Numbered from the stretch's first letter, positions 34,601 to 43,424 are shown. The stretch: 64,000 nucleotides of DNA from Solibacteraceae bacterium (GCA_026984795.1 JALSRK010000024.1:124001-188000), one strand, 5' to 3'. Notes: a model not told the origin generated them from the sequence alone. Translations and numbers: made by a program.

Positions 34601-36937
34601 GTGAAGCCGAGAACGCTCATCGCCGGGGCCTGCGCGCTTGGGCTGGCCGCGCTGCTCCTGGCCGGCTCTGGCTGCCGAGCAAACCCGGAACAACAAAAGC
34701 AGCGGCTGCTGGAGCGCGGCAATCAATACTTCGAAAGACAGCAGTTCGAGGAGGCCTCGCTTCTTTACCGGAAAGCCATACAAGTGGACCGGCGCTTCGC
34801 CGAGGCTTATTATCGCCTCGGATTGACATTCCTGCAGATGCGCCGCTGGAACGCCGCCGCGGGAGCGTTGCGGCGCGCCTTCGAGTTGGACCCCTCGAAC
34901 ATGGACGCTTTCCGGAAGCTCGCCGAGCTGCACGTGCTCGCCCTCGGCCAGGGGGCAGGAGCGGATCGGGAGGCGACGCTGCGCTCACTCATGGAACTCG
35001 AGCGGCAGGCCGAGGAGCGGAACCCGGGCGCCATGGAGGTAACTCTGATCAAGGGCCAGATTCTCGCCTACCAGGGAGAGGACAAAGAGGCCCTGGCGTT
35101 GTTCCACCGGGCCCACCAGGCCGCCCCGGAAGATCCATCGGTGACGCTCGCTTTGGCCGCCGCCACCCTGCGCACCGGCGACGCCAAGCAGGCTGAAAAG
35201 ATCGCCCGGGACTACCTGGCCGCACACCCGCAGGCGGGCCGGTTCTACGACTTCCTCTATCTGCTCTACGCCGGACAAGGCGACCGGCAGGCAGGTGAAA
35301 AGATCCTCAAGAAGAAATGCCGGGCGATTCCAGGCAACGCCAGGAACTGGCTGGCGCTGGCGGCGCATTACCACGCGGTCGGCAAGTTGACGGAGTACAA
35401 CGAAATCCTCGAGAAGTTGGCCGGCGATCCGGAAACTTTCCCCGGCGCCAAGCAGTCCGTGGGGGACCTCTGCTTGCTGAACGGGGAGCCGGAGCGGGCG
35501 GTCCGGTACTACCGGGCGGGCCTGGCCGAGGAAAAAGACGATGCCATACGCCGGCGTTACCGCTACCGCGTCATCCAAGCGCTGCTGGTCGCCGACGACG
35601 CCGAAAGCGCACTCAAAGAGGCCGAGACGCTGCTTGCCGAGAATCCTGACGATGGTGTGGCCCTCGGCCTCCGGGGACTGGCCAAGCTTCGCCTCGGCAA
35701 GCCGGCAGACCGTGAAGCCGCCTTGGCCGACTTGAGGACGGCCCTCGCCGCCGCCCCGGAAGATTACATGCTGCGTTTTCATTACGGGAAGGCCTTGCTG
35801 GCCGGCGGTGACCGGGTCAATGCCGAGGCTCAATTCCGCGAAGCGCTGAAAGTGAATCCGCAGTACCTTCCGGCCCGCTACGCGCTCATCGACCTGCACC
35901 TGCAAAACCGTGAGTTCTCGCTGGCCGAGATCGCTTGCCGCGAGATCCTGCGCAGCCAGCCCTTCAACCCGGAAGCCCGGGTGCGACTGGTTCTGGCACA
36001 CATCGGCCGGCGGGAGTACGCCAAAGCCCGCAAGGAACTAGCCCGTCTGACCGGCGTGCCGAGTATGCGCCTGCGCACCACGGCACTGGGCGCCCAGGTG
36101 GACCTGCTCGAGGGCAAATGGGCCTCCGCCGAACGCGGTTTCCGAGCCGTGCTGGCTGCCGACCCAGGCAACACCCAGGCGCTCGACGGGATGATCCAGT
36201 TACTGGCGCGCCGGGGCCGCCTTCCCGAAGCCCGTCCCCTCATCGACGAAGCCTTGCAGAAACAGCCCGGGAACACGGCGCTGATCCTGGCCGGAGCGCG
36301 CCTGGCGATGCGACTTGGAGACACGGCGCAGGCCGAAGGTTACCTCAAGAAGCTCCTCGAACAGGAACCCCACAACGGCGAGGCTCATATATTGCTGGCG
36401 CGGATCGCCGCCCAACGAGGGGATCGAAAGGCCGTCCGGCGGCAGTTGCTCAGCGCTTTGAAAGCTGTCCCGCCGGTGGCCAAGGCCTTCTCCATGTACG
36501 GCTCCTTGCTCGCTGAGGAAACACACTACGAAGAGGCCCGGCCGTACCTGGAGCGCAGCCTCGAGCTGGATCCCGAGAACCCGGTCGCACGGAACAACCT
36601 GGCCTTTGTGCTCGCCGAACTCGGAACGGATCTGGACCGGGCGATGACGCTCGCCCAGAAGGCGATGGCCGCCTCGCCGGACAACCCGGACTTCTCCGAC
36701 ACCCTGGCGCTCGTCTACATTCGCCGGCGCCTCAACGACAATGCGATCACCCTGCTGCGGGAGTTGACGGCGAAATACCCGGATCGGGCCGCTTATCGGT
36801 ACCATCTGGCTCTGGCGTACCACCAGAACGGAGATCTCGAACAGGCCCGCCGCGAGGTCAAGGCCGCGCTCAGCGCCGGCCTCGACGAACGGGCTGCCGT
36901 TCATGCCCGCAAGCTCCTCGCCGAGCTGGGTGGGTGA
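34601..36937 (+). CDS. Large TPR-repeat protein, probably membrane-anchored or secreted
   Basis: A 778-residue protein from GTG 34601. The N-terminus is a signal or anchor (TLIAGACALGLAALLLAGSGC); the Cys could be a lipobox residue although the preceding residues are not canonical. The rest is about 18-20 TPR units, for example QYFERQQFEEASLLYRKAIQ, FHYGKALLAGGDRVNAEAQF and RNNLAFVLAELGTDLDRAM. It resembles PEP-CTERM/XrtA-system TPR proteins and PilW/BcsC-like scaffolds, but no exosortase gene is nearby. A role as a periplasmic protein-interaction scaffold is inferred. Followed by an unrelated small gene after 158 non-coding bases. Confidence 0.85.
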   Translation: MKPRTLIAGACALGLAALLLAGSGCRANPEQQKQRLLERGNQYFERQQFEEASLLYRKAIQVDRRFAEAYYRLGLTFLQMRRWNAAAGALRRAFELDPSNMDAFRKLAELHVLALGQGAGADREATLRSLMELERQAEERNPGAMEVTLIKGQILAYQGEDKEALALFHRAHQAAPEDPSVTLALAAATLRTGDAKQAEKIARDYLAAHPQAGRFYDFLYLLYAGQGDRQAGEKILKKKCRAIPGNARNWLALAAHYHAVGKLTEYNEILEKLAGDPETFPGAKQSVGDLCLLNGEPERAVRYYRAGLAEEKDDAIRRRYRYRVIQALLVADDAESALKEAETLLAENPDDGVALGLRGLAKLRLGKPADREAALADLRTALAAAPEDYMLRFHYGKALLAGGDRVNAEAQFREALKVNPQYLPARYALIDLHLQNREFSLAEIACREILRSQPFNPEARVRLVLAHIGRREYAKARKELARLTGVPSMRLRTTALGAQVDLLEGKWASAERGFRAVLAADPGNTQALDGMIQLLARRGRLPEARPLIDEALQKQPGNTALILAGARLAMRLGDTAQAEGYLKKLLEQEPHNGEAHILLARIAAQRGDRKAVRRQLLSALKAVPPVAKAFSMYGSLLAEETHYEEARPYLERSLELDPENPVARNNLAFVLAELGTDLDRAMTLAQKAMAASPDNPDFSDTLALVYIRRRLNDNAITLLRELTAKYPDRAAYRYHLALAYHQNGDLEQARREVKAALSAGLDERAAVHARKLLAELGG

Positions 36938-37095
36938 AGCGCAAGCCGGCTTCGTCCGATGAGACAGGCAGGGGCGTCGCTGAAACCCGCACCCGGCGAA
37001 CGCTGCCTCCCGGCGACACGGGACGGGCTCGAAACCGGGTCCACAGCGCCGGGTCGCGGTGTTATCCTGGAAGTGGCTCACGGAAGGGGGCTGAG

Positions 37096-37407
37096 GTGGA
37101 CGAGCGATTGAGAGAACTGATGGAGGAACTCGGCAACGCGATCAACGAGTCCTTGTCGGATTCGGAACGGATCGCGAGTGCCATCGGCGAGATCAAGCGC
37201 GCCGGTTACGATGTCTTCCTCGTCCTGGAAGCCACCATCGGCTTCAACAAGCGAACCCCCGACGAAGACCTCGACACCGAGGAGTCCGGAGTCGAGACCG
37301 GCGACGCGAGTTGTCCGCCGCCTTCGTCGTCGCCCCGTCGGATCCGGTGGACCTCCCAGGATGAGAAGTTTCTGCGCGCTCTCAAGATAGCGATCGAAGA
37401 CGACTAA
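37096..37407 (+). CDS. Small conserved-looking protein, unknown
   Basis: A 103-residue protein from GTG 37096, well placed behind GGAAGGGGG. The N-terminal half is helical (ERLRELMEELGNAINESL), followed by RIASAIGEIKRAGYDVFLVLEATIGFNK. A proline/serine-rich acidic linker (DEDLDTEESGVETGDASCPPPSSSPRR) leads to a helical end TSQDEKFLRALKIAIEDD. I do not recognise a family. It overlaps the convergent glycosyltransferase by four bases. The ribosome-binding site and composition support a real gene. Confidence 0.65.
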   Translation: MDERLRELMEELGNAINESLSDSERIASAIGEIKRAGYDVFLVLEATIGFNKRTPDEDLDTEESGVETGDASCPPPSSSPRRIRWTSQDEKFLRALKIAIEDD

Positions 37408-38471
37408 CCGGCCGCCTCCCGGTAGACAGCGGCCACGGCGCGCGCCGAGTCTTCCCATCGGAATTGCGCCGCGCGTTCCCGTCCCCGGCGCGAGAGCCTC
37501 TCCCGCAGGCCGGGGTCGCCAGCCAATCGGCTGAGCCCGTCAGCCAACTCATCCTCGTCGAGTGGATCTACGTACCAGACCGCCTCCCCGCCGACCTCCG
37601 GCAACGCGGAGCGGTTCGAGGTGAGCACGGGCAATCCCCAGGCCATGGCCTCCAACACGGGGATCCCGAAGCCCTCGTCCAGCGAGGGGAACGCCAACAA
37701 CCCGGCCGTCGCATACAACTGCTCAAGCCTCGCCCGGCTTACATACCCGGGCGTGTCGATGCGATCCCGCGCCGGACTCGAGGCGATGGTCTCGAAGACC
37801 CTCTCGGCTCCATACCCCCGCCCGCCGGCCAGCACCAGCCGCCATTCAGGGGGTAGAACCTGGAAGGCCCGAACCAGACGGACCAGGTTCTTGCGCGCCT
37901 GGATCGCTCCCACATGCAGCACCATCGGCCGCCGCCGCCGCGGGACCCGTTCCGGCAAACGCACCCCGTGGGGCACCACTCGGATTCGCGACTCCTCCAC
38001 CCCGAGCAAGTCCCGCACCTGCCGTGCCGTGAACCGGGAGACCGCGATGATCCGGTCCGAGCGCCCGGCCGCATCCCGGGCCTGCCGGGCGAAACGGGCG
38101 CGGAATTCCGGCGTCGAATACTCGCCGGTGAGAACGAACAGGTCATGGAAGGTACTTACCGTGCAGCGGTAGCGGGCCGACGGCAGCCTCTGGTTCAATC
38201 CATGGAAGACCTCGGCGCCTCCTACACGGACATTCTCGAACAGCAACCGGCGCCGGCTGTTCGGCGGCGTGCGCCAGGTAAACGAGCGCAAGAAACGGTG
38301 GGGGCGAAAGGCCAACAGGAGAATATCGTCCGGGAAGGCTTCGGCCAGCGCCTCGATCAGGGCGCGTGAGAAGACGCCGATGCCGCTCAGTTCACCGCCT
38401 ACGGCGTAAGTCGCATCCAGAGCAATGCGCAACTCGATTTCAGGCTCCCCGCCGGGCCGGAACCGGCCCAC
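37404..38471 (-). CDS. Glycosyltransferase family 4 (GT-B)
   Basis: About 355 residues from GTG 38471; the conserved fold starts at LRIALDATYAVGGELSGIGVFSRALIEAL, so a TTG at 38432 is a possible shorter start. Other marks: VSTFHDLFVLTGEYSTPEFRARFA, DRIIAVSRFTARQVRDLLG, VLHVGAIQARKNLVRLVRAF and LAFPSLDEGFGIPVLEAMAWGLPV with the E-x7-E nucleotide-sugar motif. Likely a mannosyl- or glucosyltransferase in polysaccharide synthesis. It lies 3 bases behind the response-regulator-like gene on the same strand and away from both glycosyltransferase clusters. Confidence 0.9.
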   Translation of the reverse strand: MGRFRPGGEPEIELRIALDATYAVGGELSGIGVFSRALIEALAEAFPDDILLLAFRPHRFLRSFTWRTPPNSRRRLLFENVRVGGAEVFHGLNQRLPSARYRCTVSTFHDLFVLTGEYSTPEFRARFARQARDAAGRSDRIIAVSRFTARQVRDLLGVEESRIRVVPHGVRLPERVPRRRRPMVLHVGAIQARKNLVRLVRAFQVLPPEWRLVLAGGRGYGAERVFETIASSPARDRIDTPGYVSRARLEQLYATAGLLAFPSLDEGFGIPVLEAMAWGLPVLTSNRSALPEVGGEAVWYVDPLDEDELADGLSRLAGDPGLRERLSRRGRERAAQFRWEDSARAVAAVYREAAG

Positions 38472-38474
38472 CGG

Positions 38475-39404
38475 TCAGCGGAATGTGACCGGCCTCGCCC
38501 GCCCATTCTCGCACAGGGCGGACCGGGCGGCCGAGAGCAGCTCGGCCGGCGAACCGCCCGGACGCGCCGGCACTGCGGAAGCGGAGACGCTGAAGCCTCC
38601 GGCGGCGGACGCCCCGTCGGGTCCGCCGGCTCCCCCATCCGAGCCCCCGGTGATCTCTCTGGTGATCTCGTCGGCGGACCACCTCGTGCCGGACGGAATA
38701 CAGAGCGTCGCGATTTCCAGGTGGGAGACCCGGCCAGCGACCTCCATACTGGAAAGGCGCGCCTTCAGCGCCTCAGACAGCGCGATGAGAGCCAGGTCGG
38801 CGTCGGGTGTCCAGCCGACCGTCGCCGCCTCCGCCTGGTCCCGTGGCTGCAACGCAAAGAGCCGGAGTTCCGCCGGCTCTCCGGCCCGCTCGGCCAACCA
38901 CAAGCACTTTGCAGCCAGGTCGAAGAAGGCCCGGTCGGTGTACAAGCCCGTCAGCTCATCCAGCAGGCGGGCGCTCCGCAAGGCCGCCCGAATGCGGGCG
39001 CGCTCCACGGCGAATCGCAAGGCCCGCGCCAGCGGCACACAATCGAGCTCCGATTTCGGCAAGCAGTCCTGTGCCCCCTGGCGCACCAGCGACAGCCCTT
39101 CGGGCTCCTCGCCGTCGGCCGCCAGGAACAACACCGGCAGCTCGGGGTGGCTTTCGTGCACCCGGCGCAGCAGGCCGCTGCCGCCACCATTCAAGGTTCC
39201 CAGGTCAGCCAGGAGCGCCTCGTAGCTGCCGCCGGCCAGCATCCTCAGCGCTTCGTCGGCCGACTCGGCCAGGCCGAACTCGGCCGGCGCCAGGTACGGG
39301 CGTGTGAACTGCAATTCCCGCAGCTCACGAAAGGCTTCTTCGAGAAGCTGGACTTCATCCGGGTCCTCGGCGAGCACCAACACCCGCAGCGGCCGTCGGC
39401 TCAT
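38475..39404 (-). CDS. Response-regulator-like protein with degenerate GGDEF domain
   Basis: A 309-residue cytoplasmic protein. The N-terminal receiver-like domain (LRVLVLAEDPDEVQLLEEAF...YEALLADLG...LPVLFLAADGE...GAQDCLPKSE) keeps an acidic pair, an Asp in LLADLG at the phosphorylation position and a Lys before Ser. After a helical linker (RARIRAALRSARLLDELTGLYTDRAFFDLAAK), which matches the DxLTGLxNRRxF entry of diguanylate cyclase domains, the rest lacks any GG[D/E]EF active-site motif (VSHLEIATLCIPSG at that place). It may sense or bind rather than make cyclic di-GMP. Next upstream on this strand is a sigma-54 activator (92-base gap). Confidence 0.72.
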   Translation of the reverse strand: MSRRPLRVLVLAEDPDEVQLLEEAFRELRELQFTRPYLAPAEFGLAESADEALRMLAGGSYEALLADLGTLNGGGSGLLRRVHESHPELPVLFLAADGEEPEGLSLVRQGAQDCLPKSELDCVPLARALRFAVERARIRAALRSARLLDELTGLYTDRAFFDLAAKCLWLAERAGEPAELRLFALQPRDQAEAATVGWTPDADLALIALSEALKARLSSMEVAGRVSHLEIATLCIPSGTRWSADEITREITGGSDGGAGGPDGASAAGGFSVSASAVPARPGGSPAELLSAARSALCENGRARPVTFR

Positions 39405-39496
39405 GACGTGTTCCTCCCTGTTGCCGGCGGAGCCGTTCCTCCACCCTAGGAGATTAGTGTCCCCGCAGCGCGATGAATCTCACCGGATCGCCGCCC

Positions 39497-40531
39497 TCAA
39501 CTGGCCAGGCAATATTCTTTCAGCTTCCGGTACAGGGTCGTCCTCCCAATGCCCAGCAGACTGGCCGCCACTGCGCGGTCTCCGTTCGTGTACTGCAACG
39601 CTTGTAGTATGGCCCGCCGCTCGACCTCCTCCAGCGGCAACACCGGAGGGTCCCCGGCAACCGGCCTGTGCGGTGGGAACGGCTCTGCCCGAGCCGCCGC
39701 CCGCACACTGCCCCGATACCCCGCCGCCGCCGCCGAAGCCACCGGTTTCCGGCGAGCGACGAGGAAGTTCCGCACCGGCGACGGCAGATCGTGAACGTGA
39801 AGCAGCGGGCCGGTGTTGATGGCCACCATCTGCTGGATGCAGTTCTCCAGCTCACGGACGTTGCCGGGCCAGTCATACTCCATCAGGGCGTCCATCGCCT
39901 CTTTCGTGAGCCGGTGGCCGGCACCGTACCGCTGGAGAAAGTGTTCCACCAGCGGGCCGATATCGTCCTTACGCTCGCGCAGTGGCGCCAGCTTCAAACA
40001 GACCACGTTCAAGCGGTAGTAGAGATCGCGCCGGAAGTTCCCTCGCTCCACCTCTCTCGCGAGATCGCGGTTCGTGGCGGCGATGACCCGGAAGTCGGAA
40101 CGCCGGGCCGCCACGGAGCCGACGGGCCGGAACTCCTTCTCCTGCAGCACCCGCAACAGCTTCGCCTGCAGGTCCAGAGAGAGCTCGCCAATCTCGTCGA
40201 AGAACGCCGTGCCCCCGTTGGCTCGCTCGATCAGGCCGGTCTTGGCCCCTACCGCCCCGGTGAAGGCCCCGCGTACATGCCCGAACAGCTCGCTTTCCAT
40301 GAGGGGGCCGACCAGCGCCGAGCAGTCGATCGTCACGAAAGGCCCTCGCGACTGCACATCGTGGACCGCACGCGCCACCAGTTCCTTGCCGGTGCCCGTC
40401 TCGCCGAGCACCAGGACCGGCCAAGGCCCCCGGCCGACCTTCCGGATCAGCCGTATCGTCTTCTGGATCGCTTCAGAAACTCCAACGATTCTCCGCGCCG
40501 CACCGCGGATCTCAACGTTTACCGCCATCAT
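39497..40531 (-). CDS. Sigma-54-dependent transcriptional activator (AAA+ with Fis-type HTH)
   Basis: A 344-residue protein from tandem ATG codons at 40531/40528, behind a purine-rich GGCGGGAGTGGA. The AAA+ domain has [11 protein letters not shown] (Walker A), the sigma-54 contact loop [20 protein letters not shown] (Walker B), the RLNV...LRERKDDI sensor region and the [10 protein letters not shown] motif. The C-terminus is a Fis-type helix-turn-helix ([36 protein letters not shown]). There is no N-terminal receiver or PAS domain, only about 18 residues, so control must come from another protein, as in PspF-like activators. Targets are unknown. Confidence 0.92.
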   Translation of the reverse strand: MMAVNVEIRGAARRIVGVSEAIQKTIRLIRKVGRGPWPVLVLGETGTGKELVARAVHDVQSRGPFVTIDCSALVGPLMESELFGHVRGAFTGAVGAKTGLIERANGGTAFFDEIGELSLDLQAKLLRVLQEKEFRPVGSVAARRSDFRVIAATNRDLAREVERGNFRRDLYYRLNVVCLKLAPLRERKDDIGPLVEHFLQRYGAGHRLTKEAMDALMEYDWPGNVRELENCIQQMVAINTGPLLHVHDLPSPVRNFLVARRKPVASAAAAGYRGSVRAAARAEPFPPHRPVAGDPPVLPLEEVERRAILQALQYTNGDRAVAASLLGIGRTTLYRKLKEYCLAS

Positions 40532-40917
40532 TCCACTCCCGCCTTCGCACTCGAGGCCAGGTCGGTTTGCTCCCATTCCCCCGGCGCCGGCCCTGGCCGC
40601 ACCCGCAGGCTGCGGCCCTTCGGAAATGATTCCGCCTCCGTTGCCGTCCCGGTGGCTCCGAGCCTGATAAAGAACATAGTCAAATCGTCTAAGAAGGAAT
40701 CTACAGGAAGATGTGCTCTAAGGGAAACACCGCAAGCTAAGCGTCTTGGGGATCTTTGATGTGGTGTTCCCGATGCCCCAGATGTGGGATCGGTCCTAGA
40801 TCGGCCTACCGCATCCGGGGGTGACGCCTTCCAGTAAATGCCTTAGAACTACCGCCGGGGAGGTTCCAGGGTCGCCCGACCCTCCCCTACGAAAAGCCAA
40901 CGCTCCACACTGCCTTC
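40532..40917. other. Non-coding interval of 386 bases between sigma-54 activator and rlpA
   Basis: No credible gene. The stretch 40670-40770 is noticeably less GC-rich than the neighbourhood. It holds a TGG-N12-GC pair at 40762-40776 (TGGTGT/ATGC; weak sigma-54 -24/-12 match, rightward), a hairpin CCGAT...ATCGG around 40770-40793, and a GGGTC/GACCC inverted repeat with a C-rich tail near 40870-40890. It could hold regulatory sites for the leftward activator or a small RNA. Confidence 0.4.
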
Positions 40918-41640
40918 TCAACTCTTCGGTCGTGGTTCCGGATCCAGACGGACCACGAACGCCGGGCCTCCGGCGCCTTTCACCCGCGGGATCGCCTCCC
41001 GCGCCTGATGCTCAGCCGGCCAACTGCCGACCACGACACGCCACAACGGGGGATCGCCGTCCCTGTACCGGACTTCGACCTTCCGCCACCGCCGTTTCAT
41101 CTTTCGCGCCAGCCGCTCGGCATTCTTCCGGCGCCGGAACGCCCCGACCTGGATGCCGTAGCGTGCTTGGCCCGCCGCCGCCGCACCCGCGGCCTCCGCC
41201 GCGCCGCCTGGCGCGGGGATCGTCTGCAATCGCACCCAGGCGGTCCCGGCGCCGATCATGTCGATGGCGCGGGCCGCCGCCCGCGACAAGTCGATGATCC
41301 TGCCGTCCACGAATGGACCGCGGTCGTTGATGCGCACATCCACCCACTTGCCGTTCTCGAGATTGTAGACACGCACCCAGGAACCCAACGGCCGTGTTCG
41401 ATGCGCCGCGGTGAAGTCGTCCATGTCGTACACTTCGCCGCTGGCCGTCCGGCGCCCATGATAGGGATGCCCATACCAGCTCGCGATACCGACCTCCTCG
41501 CCGGGCTGGGCCACCGCCGGCGGAACCGATACGCGCGGCTGCCGCTTGCGGCAGCTCGTCCCGGCGCCGACCAGAACAAGGCAAACGATCGGCACAGTCC
41601 ACCTGGCGGCTCGCACCCGCCCACCGGTTCCTGCAACCAT
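40918..41640 (-). CDS. rlpA: RlpA-like septal ring lipoprotein with SPOR domain
   Basis: A 240-residue protein with a lipoprotein signal (WTVPIVCLVLVGAGTSC). The double-psi beta-barrel RlpA domain carries GIASWYGHPYHGRRTASGEVYDM, the catalytic Asp in RINDRGPFVDGRIIDLSRAAA and the conserved His in FTAAHRT. A C-terminal SPOR domain follows (YGIQVGAFRRRKNAERLARKM...WRVVVGSW). RlpA is a lytic transglycosylase for denuded glycan strands, and SPOR domains bring it to the division septum. It is divergent from the H1-like gene across about 200 bases. Confidence 0.93.
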   Translation of the reverse strand: MVAGTGGRVRAARWTVPIVCLVLVGAGTSCRKRQPRVSVPPAVAQPGEEVGIASWYGHPYHGRRTASGEVYDMDDFTAAHRTRPLGSWVRVYNLENGKWVDVRINDRGPFVDGRIIDLSRAAARAIDMIGAGTAWVRLQTIPAPGGAAEAAGAAAAGQARYGIQVGAFRRRKNAERLARKMKRRWRKVEVRYRDGDPPLWRVVVGSWPAEHQAREAIPRVKGAGGPAFVVRLDPEPRPKS

Positions 41641-41668
41641 CGGCTACTCCATGAACCACAAGAAATGT

Positions 41669-41685
41669 TCTACAACAATTGTAGA
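41669..41685. promoter_or_regulatory. Inverted repeat TCTACAA-N3-TTGTAGA, possible operator
   Basis: A perfect seven-base inverted repeat with a 3-base centre, 29 bases upstream of the rlpA start and about 70 bases upstream of the H1-like promoter. Its symmetry and place between divergent genes suggest a protein-binding site, but no regulator is known. Confidence 0.35.
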
Positions 41686-41752
41686 CGCAAACGTTTCAGG
41701 CGGCCTTGCGGGCGCTCACCATGCCGCTTGCGGACTGTCACGCATTTTTTCC

Positions 41753-41781
41753 TTGACATTCCTTTCAAACAACCTTATATA
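41753..41781 (+). promoter_or_regulatory. Strong sigma-70-type promoter of the H1-like gene
   Basis: Consensus TTGACA (41753-41758), a 17-base spacer and TATATA (41776-41781) in an AT-rich stretch (TTTTTT just upstream). Transcription from about 41788 leaves a leader of roughly 50 bases with AGGGAGA before the ATG at 41840. Confidence 0.8.
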
Positions 41782-41839
41782 TGAATCACACTGCGGTCAT
41801 CTTGAGGCCGCAAATCTGATGTCTAGGGAGAATCGATCG

Positions 41840-42070
41840 ATGAAGTACGCAACCAAGAAGGCTGCGAAGAAGGCCACCAAGAAGGCCGCTGCGAAGAAGG
41901 CCACCAAGAAGGCCGCTGTGAAGAAGACCGCCAAGAAGGCTGCTGCGAAGAAGACCGCCAAGAAGGCGACGAAGAAGAAAGCAACAGCGAAGAAGGCTGT
42001 GAAGAAGGCCGCTAAGAAGACTGTCAAGAAGGCGACGAAGAAGAAAGCCGTGGCGAAGAAGAAGAAGTAG
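41840..42070 (+). CDS. Lysine/alanine-rich histone H1-like protein
   Basis: A 76-residue protein from ATG 41840 (AGGGAGA nine bases upstream; an ATG at 41819 is possible). After MKYATK it is almost entirely repeats of AKKA, TKKA and VKKT: about half lysine and a third alanine, in a 4-8 residue periodicity mirrored in the DNA as GAAGAAGGC/AAGAAGGC repeats. It resembles the C-terminal tails of eukaryotic H1 and bacterial Hc1/HupB-tail proteins, which bind and condense DNA or RNA without sequence preference. The consensus promoter and strong terminator suggest high expression. Confidence 0.85.
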   Translation: MKYATKKAAKKATKKAAAKKATKKAAVKKTAKKAAAKKTAKKATKKKATAKKAVKKAAKKTVKKATKKKAVAKKKK

Positions 42071-42096
42071 CTTTCTCGCAGTCCCACTACAAGAGT

Positions 42097-43095
42097 TCAC
42101 GGATGCGGCCCCGGTTCCCCGGGGCCGTTTTTATGTGCGGCGCCGAGCAGAAGCGTCTGGAACGTCTCCCCCATCCCGACGACAAGCGTCTTGATCTGGA
42201 GCAGCCGCCGGCGGCGTTCTTCCTCCCCCACGCCTTCCAGAACCTCTCGGAACTGGTCCCCCTCGCCGGCGCGAAGCAGCGTGGCGCTCATCCCTTCTCG
42301 CCACACCTTCCGTAACCCGCATTCGCGCGCCTTCGCTTCGAGAGCCCCCCAGCAGACGTGCGCGGTGATGTCCTGCTCGCCCGGGTCTGTGAGTACATCC
42401 TCGATGGCTTGGTGCCGCCGGTAGCTCATCAACGTGCCTTCCGGAAACCGGATGCGCTCGGCGACGTCATAGCCGTAGTCGAAGATGAGAACGTAGCCGG
42501 CCTCGAGCCGGCGGGCGATCCGTTCGATCCACCGCTGCGCCTCGAGCGCGATCTCTACCACGGCACCTTGCGGCGTGGCAGGGGCGAACCGTTCGAGATA
42601 GGCGAGCGACTCAGCGTTCAGATCGTCGCATTCCACCCAGACGAAGCGTCCGTTCCGCCAGCCCACCTTGCGCTGCCGGAATCCCGCCCCGCGGCGGACC
42701 GCCACATCCACCGGCAACGCGTCGAAAAACTCGTTGGCGAGCACCACTCCCGACACCGCGTCCGGAAACGGTTCGCCCGCCTCGACCTTCACATAGCCGA
42801 AGCGGCCCAGGAATTCGCCCATCTCGCCCCTTCCGCCCCCGAGGTCCACGACTCGCCAGACCGGCGGAGAGCCGGCTTCGCGCCGCAAGGCTTCGACGAT
42901 CCGCGCCACGAGTAGACCGAAAACCGGCTCGATCTGGGCTGCCGTGTAGTAATCACCGCCCCTGCCGAACGGGTCGCGGGAGCCACGGTAGTAGCCGTAC
43001 TCGGGGTGGTATAGAGCCACTTCCATGAACCGGCTGAAGGCCACCGGCCCACTCTTGCGAATCTCCTCGCGCAGCAGCTCGGCAGCCGGGCTCAT
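42097..43095 (-). CDS. MidA/NDUFAF7-family SAM-dependent methyltransferase (COG1565)
   Basis: A 332-residue protein. The N-terminus IRKSGPVAFSRFMEVALYHPEYGYYR and the FGRGGDYYTAAQIEPVFG segment are hallmarks of the DUF185/MidA family; the SAM site is VDLGGGRGEMGEFL, followed by VVLANEFFDALPVD. The mitochondrial homologue methylates an arginine of a complex I subunit; in bacteria the protein substrate is uncertain. The last 13 residues (HKNGPGEPGPHP region) overlap the terminator of the convergent H1-like gene. Its ATG overlaps the upstream gene by four bases. Confidence 0.93.
   Translation of the reverse strand: MSPAAELLREEIRKSGPVAFSRFMEVALYHPEYGYYRGSRDPFGRGGDYYTAAQIEPVFGLLVARIVEALRREAGSPPVWRVVDLGGGRGEMGEFLGRFGYVKVEAGEPFPDAVSGVVLANEFFDALPVDVAVRRGAGFRQRKVGWRNGRFVWVECDDLNAESLAYLERFAPATPQGAVVEIALEAQRWIERIARRLEAGYVLIFDYGYDVAERIRFPEGTLMSYRRHQAIEDVLTDPGEQDITAHVCWGALEAKARECGLRKVWREGMSATLLRAGEGDQFREVLEGVGEEERRRRLLQIKTLVVGMGETFQTLLLGAAHKNGPGEPGPHP
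42106..42132 (+). terminator. Rho-independent terminator of the H1-like gene
   Basis: A perfect nine-pair stem CGGCCCCGG/CCGGGGCCG with a TTCC loop and five T bases, 35 bases after the stop. It lies wholly within the 3' end of the convergent midA-like gene. Confidence 0.88.
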
Positions 43096-43424
43096 GAGGG
43101 TTCGGTGTCGTCCTCCTCGGTTCTGCTTTGCGGCGTGGTGATGAAGAGCTCCACCAGGTAGTCATGCATGCAGTCGTACAAATAGCGTTGCAGGTTCCAG
43201 GCGAACTGGCTCGATTCGACGTCCCGCGGATGAAGCGGCGCCCGGTAGACGTGAGCGCCCGGCGGGGGGTTCCGGAAGCGGATCACCAGCTCCACCCCGC
43301 CGCCGGCAGATCTTTCGGCGTCGAAACTGAGCGCCAGGTGCCGGTAGCGGCGCAGTTCGCGCCGGACTTTCTCAAGGAGCGCCTGGTCGGCGTGTTCGCT
43401 TTCGCTCCCGCCCATCGTCTTCAT
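43092..43424 (-). CDS. Conserved-looking small protein, unknown
   Basis: A 110-residue soluble protein (ATG at 43424; second in-frame ATG at 43415). It runs from a helix (ALLEKVRRELRRYRHLALSF) through a strand GGGVELVIRFRNPPPGAHVYRAPLHPRDV to a helical segment QFAWNLQRYLYDCMHDYLVELFITTPQ. I recognise no family. The stop overlaps the methyltransferase start (ATGA), so the two are probably co-translated and may be functionally linked. Confidence 0.68.
   Translation of the reverse strand: MKTMGGSESEHADQALLEKVRRELRRYRHLALSFDAERSAGGGVELVIRFRNPPPGAHVYRAPLHPRDVESSQFAWNLQRYLYDCMHDYLVELFITTPQSRTEEDDTEPS

Noticed and set aside
41786-42100. Leucine-rich leftward frame opposite the H1-like gene
   Set aside because: It is the complement of lysine/alanine repeat codons; the hydrophobic repeat is an artefact of the other strand.
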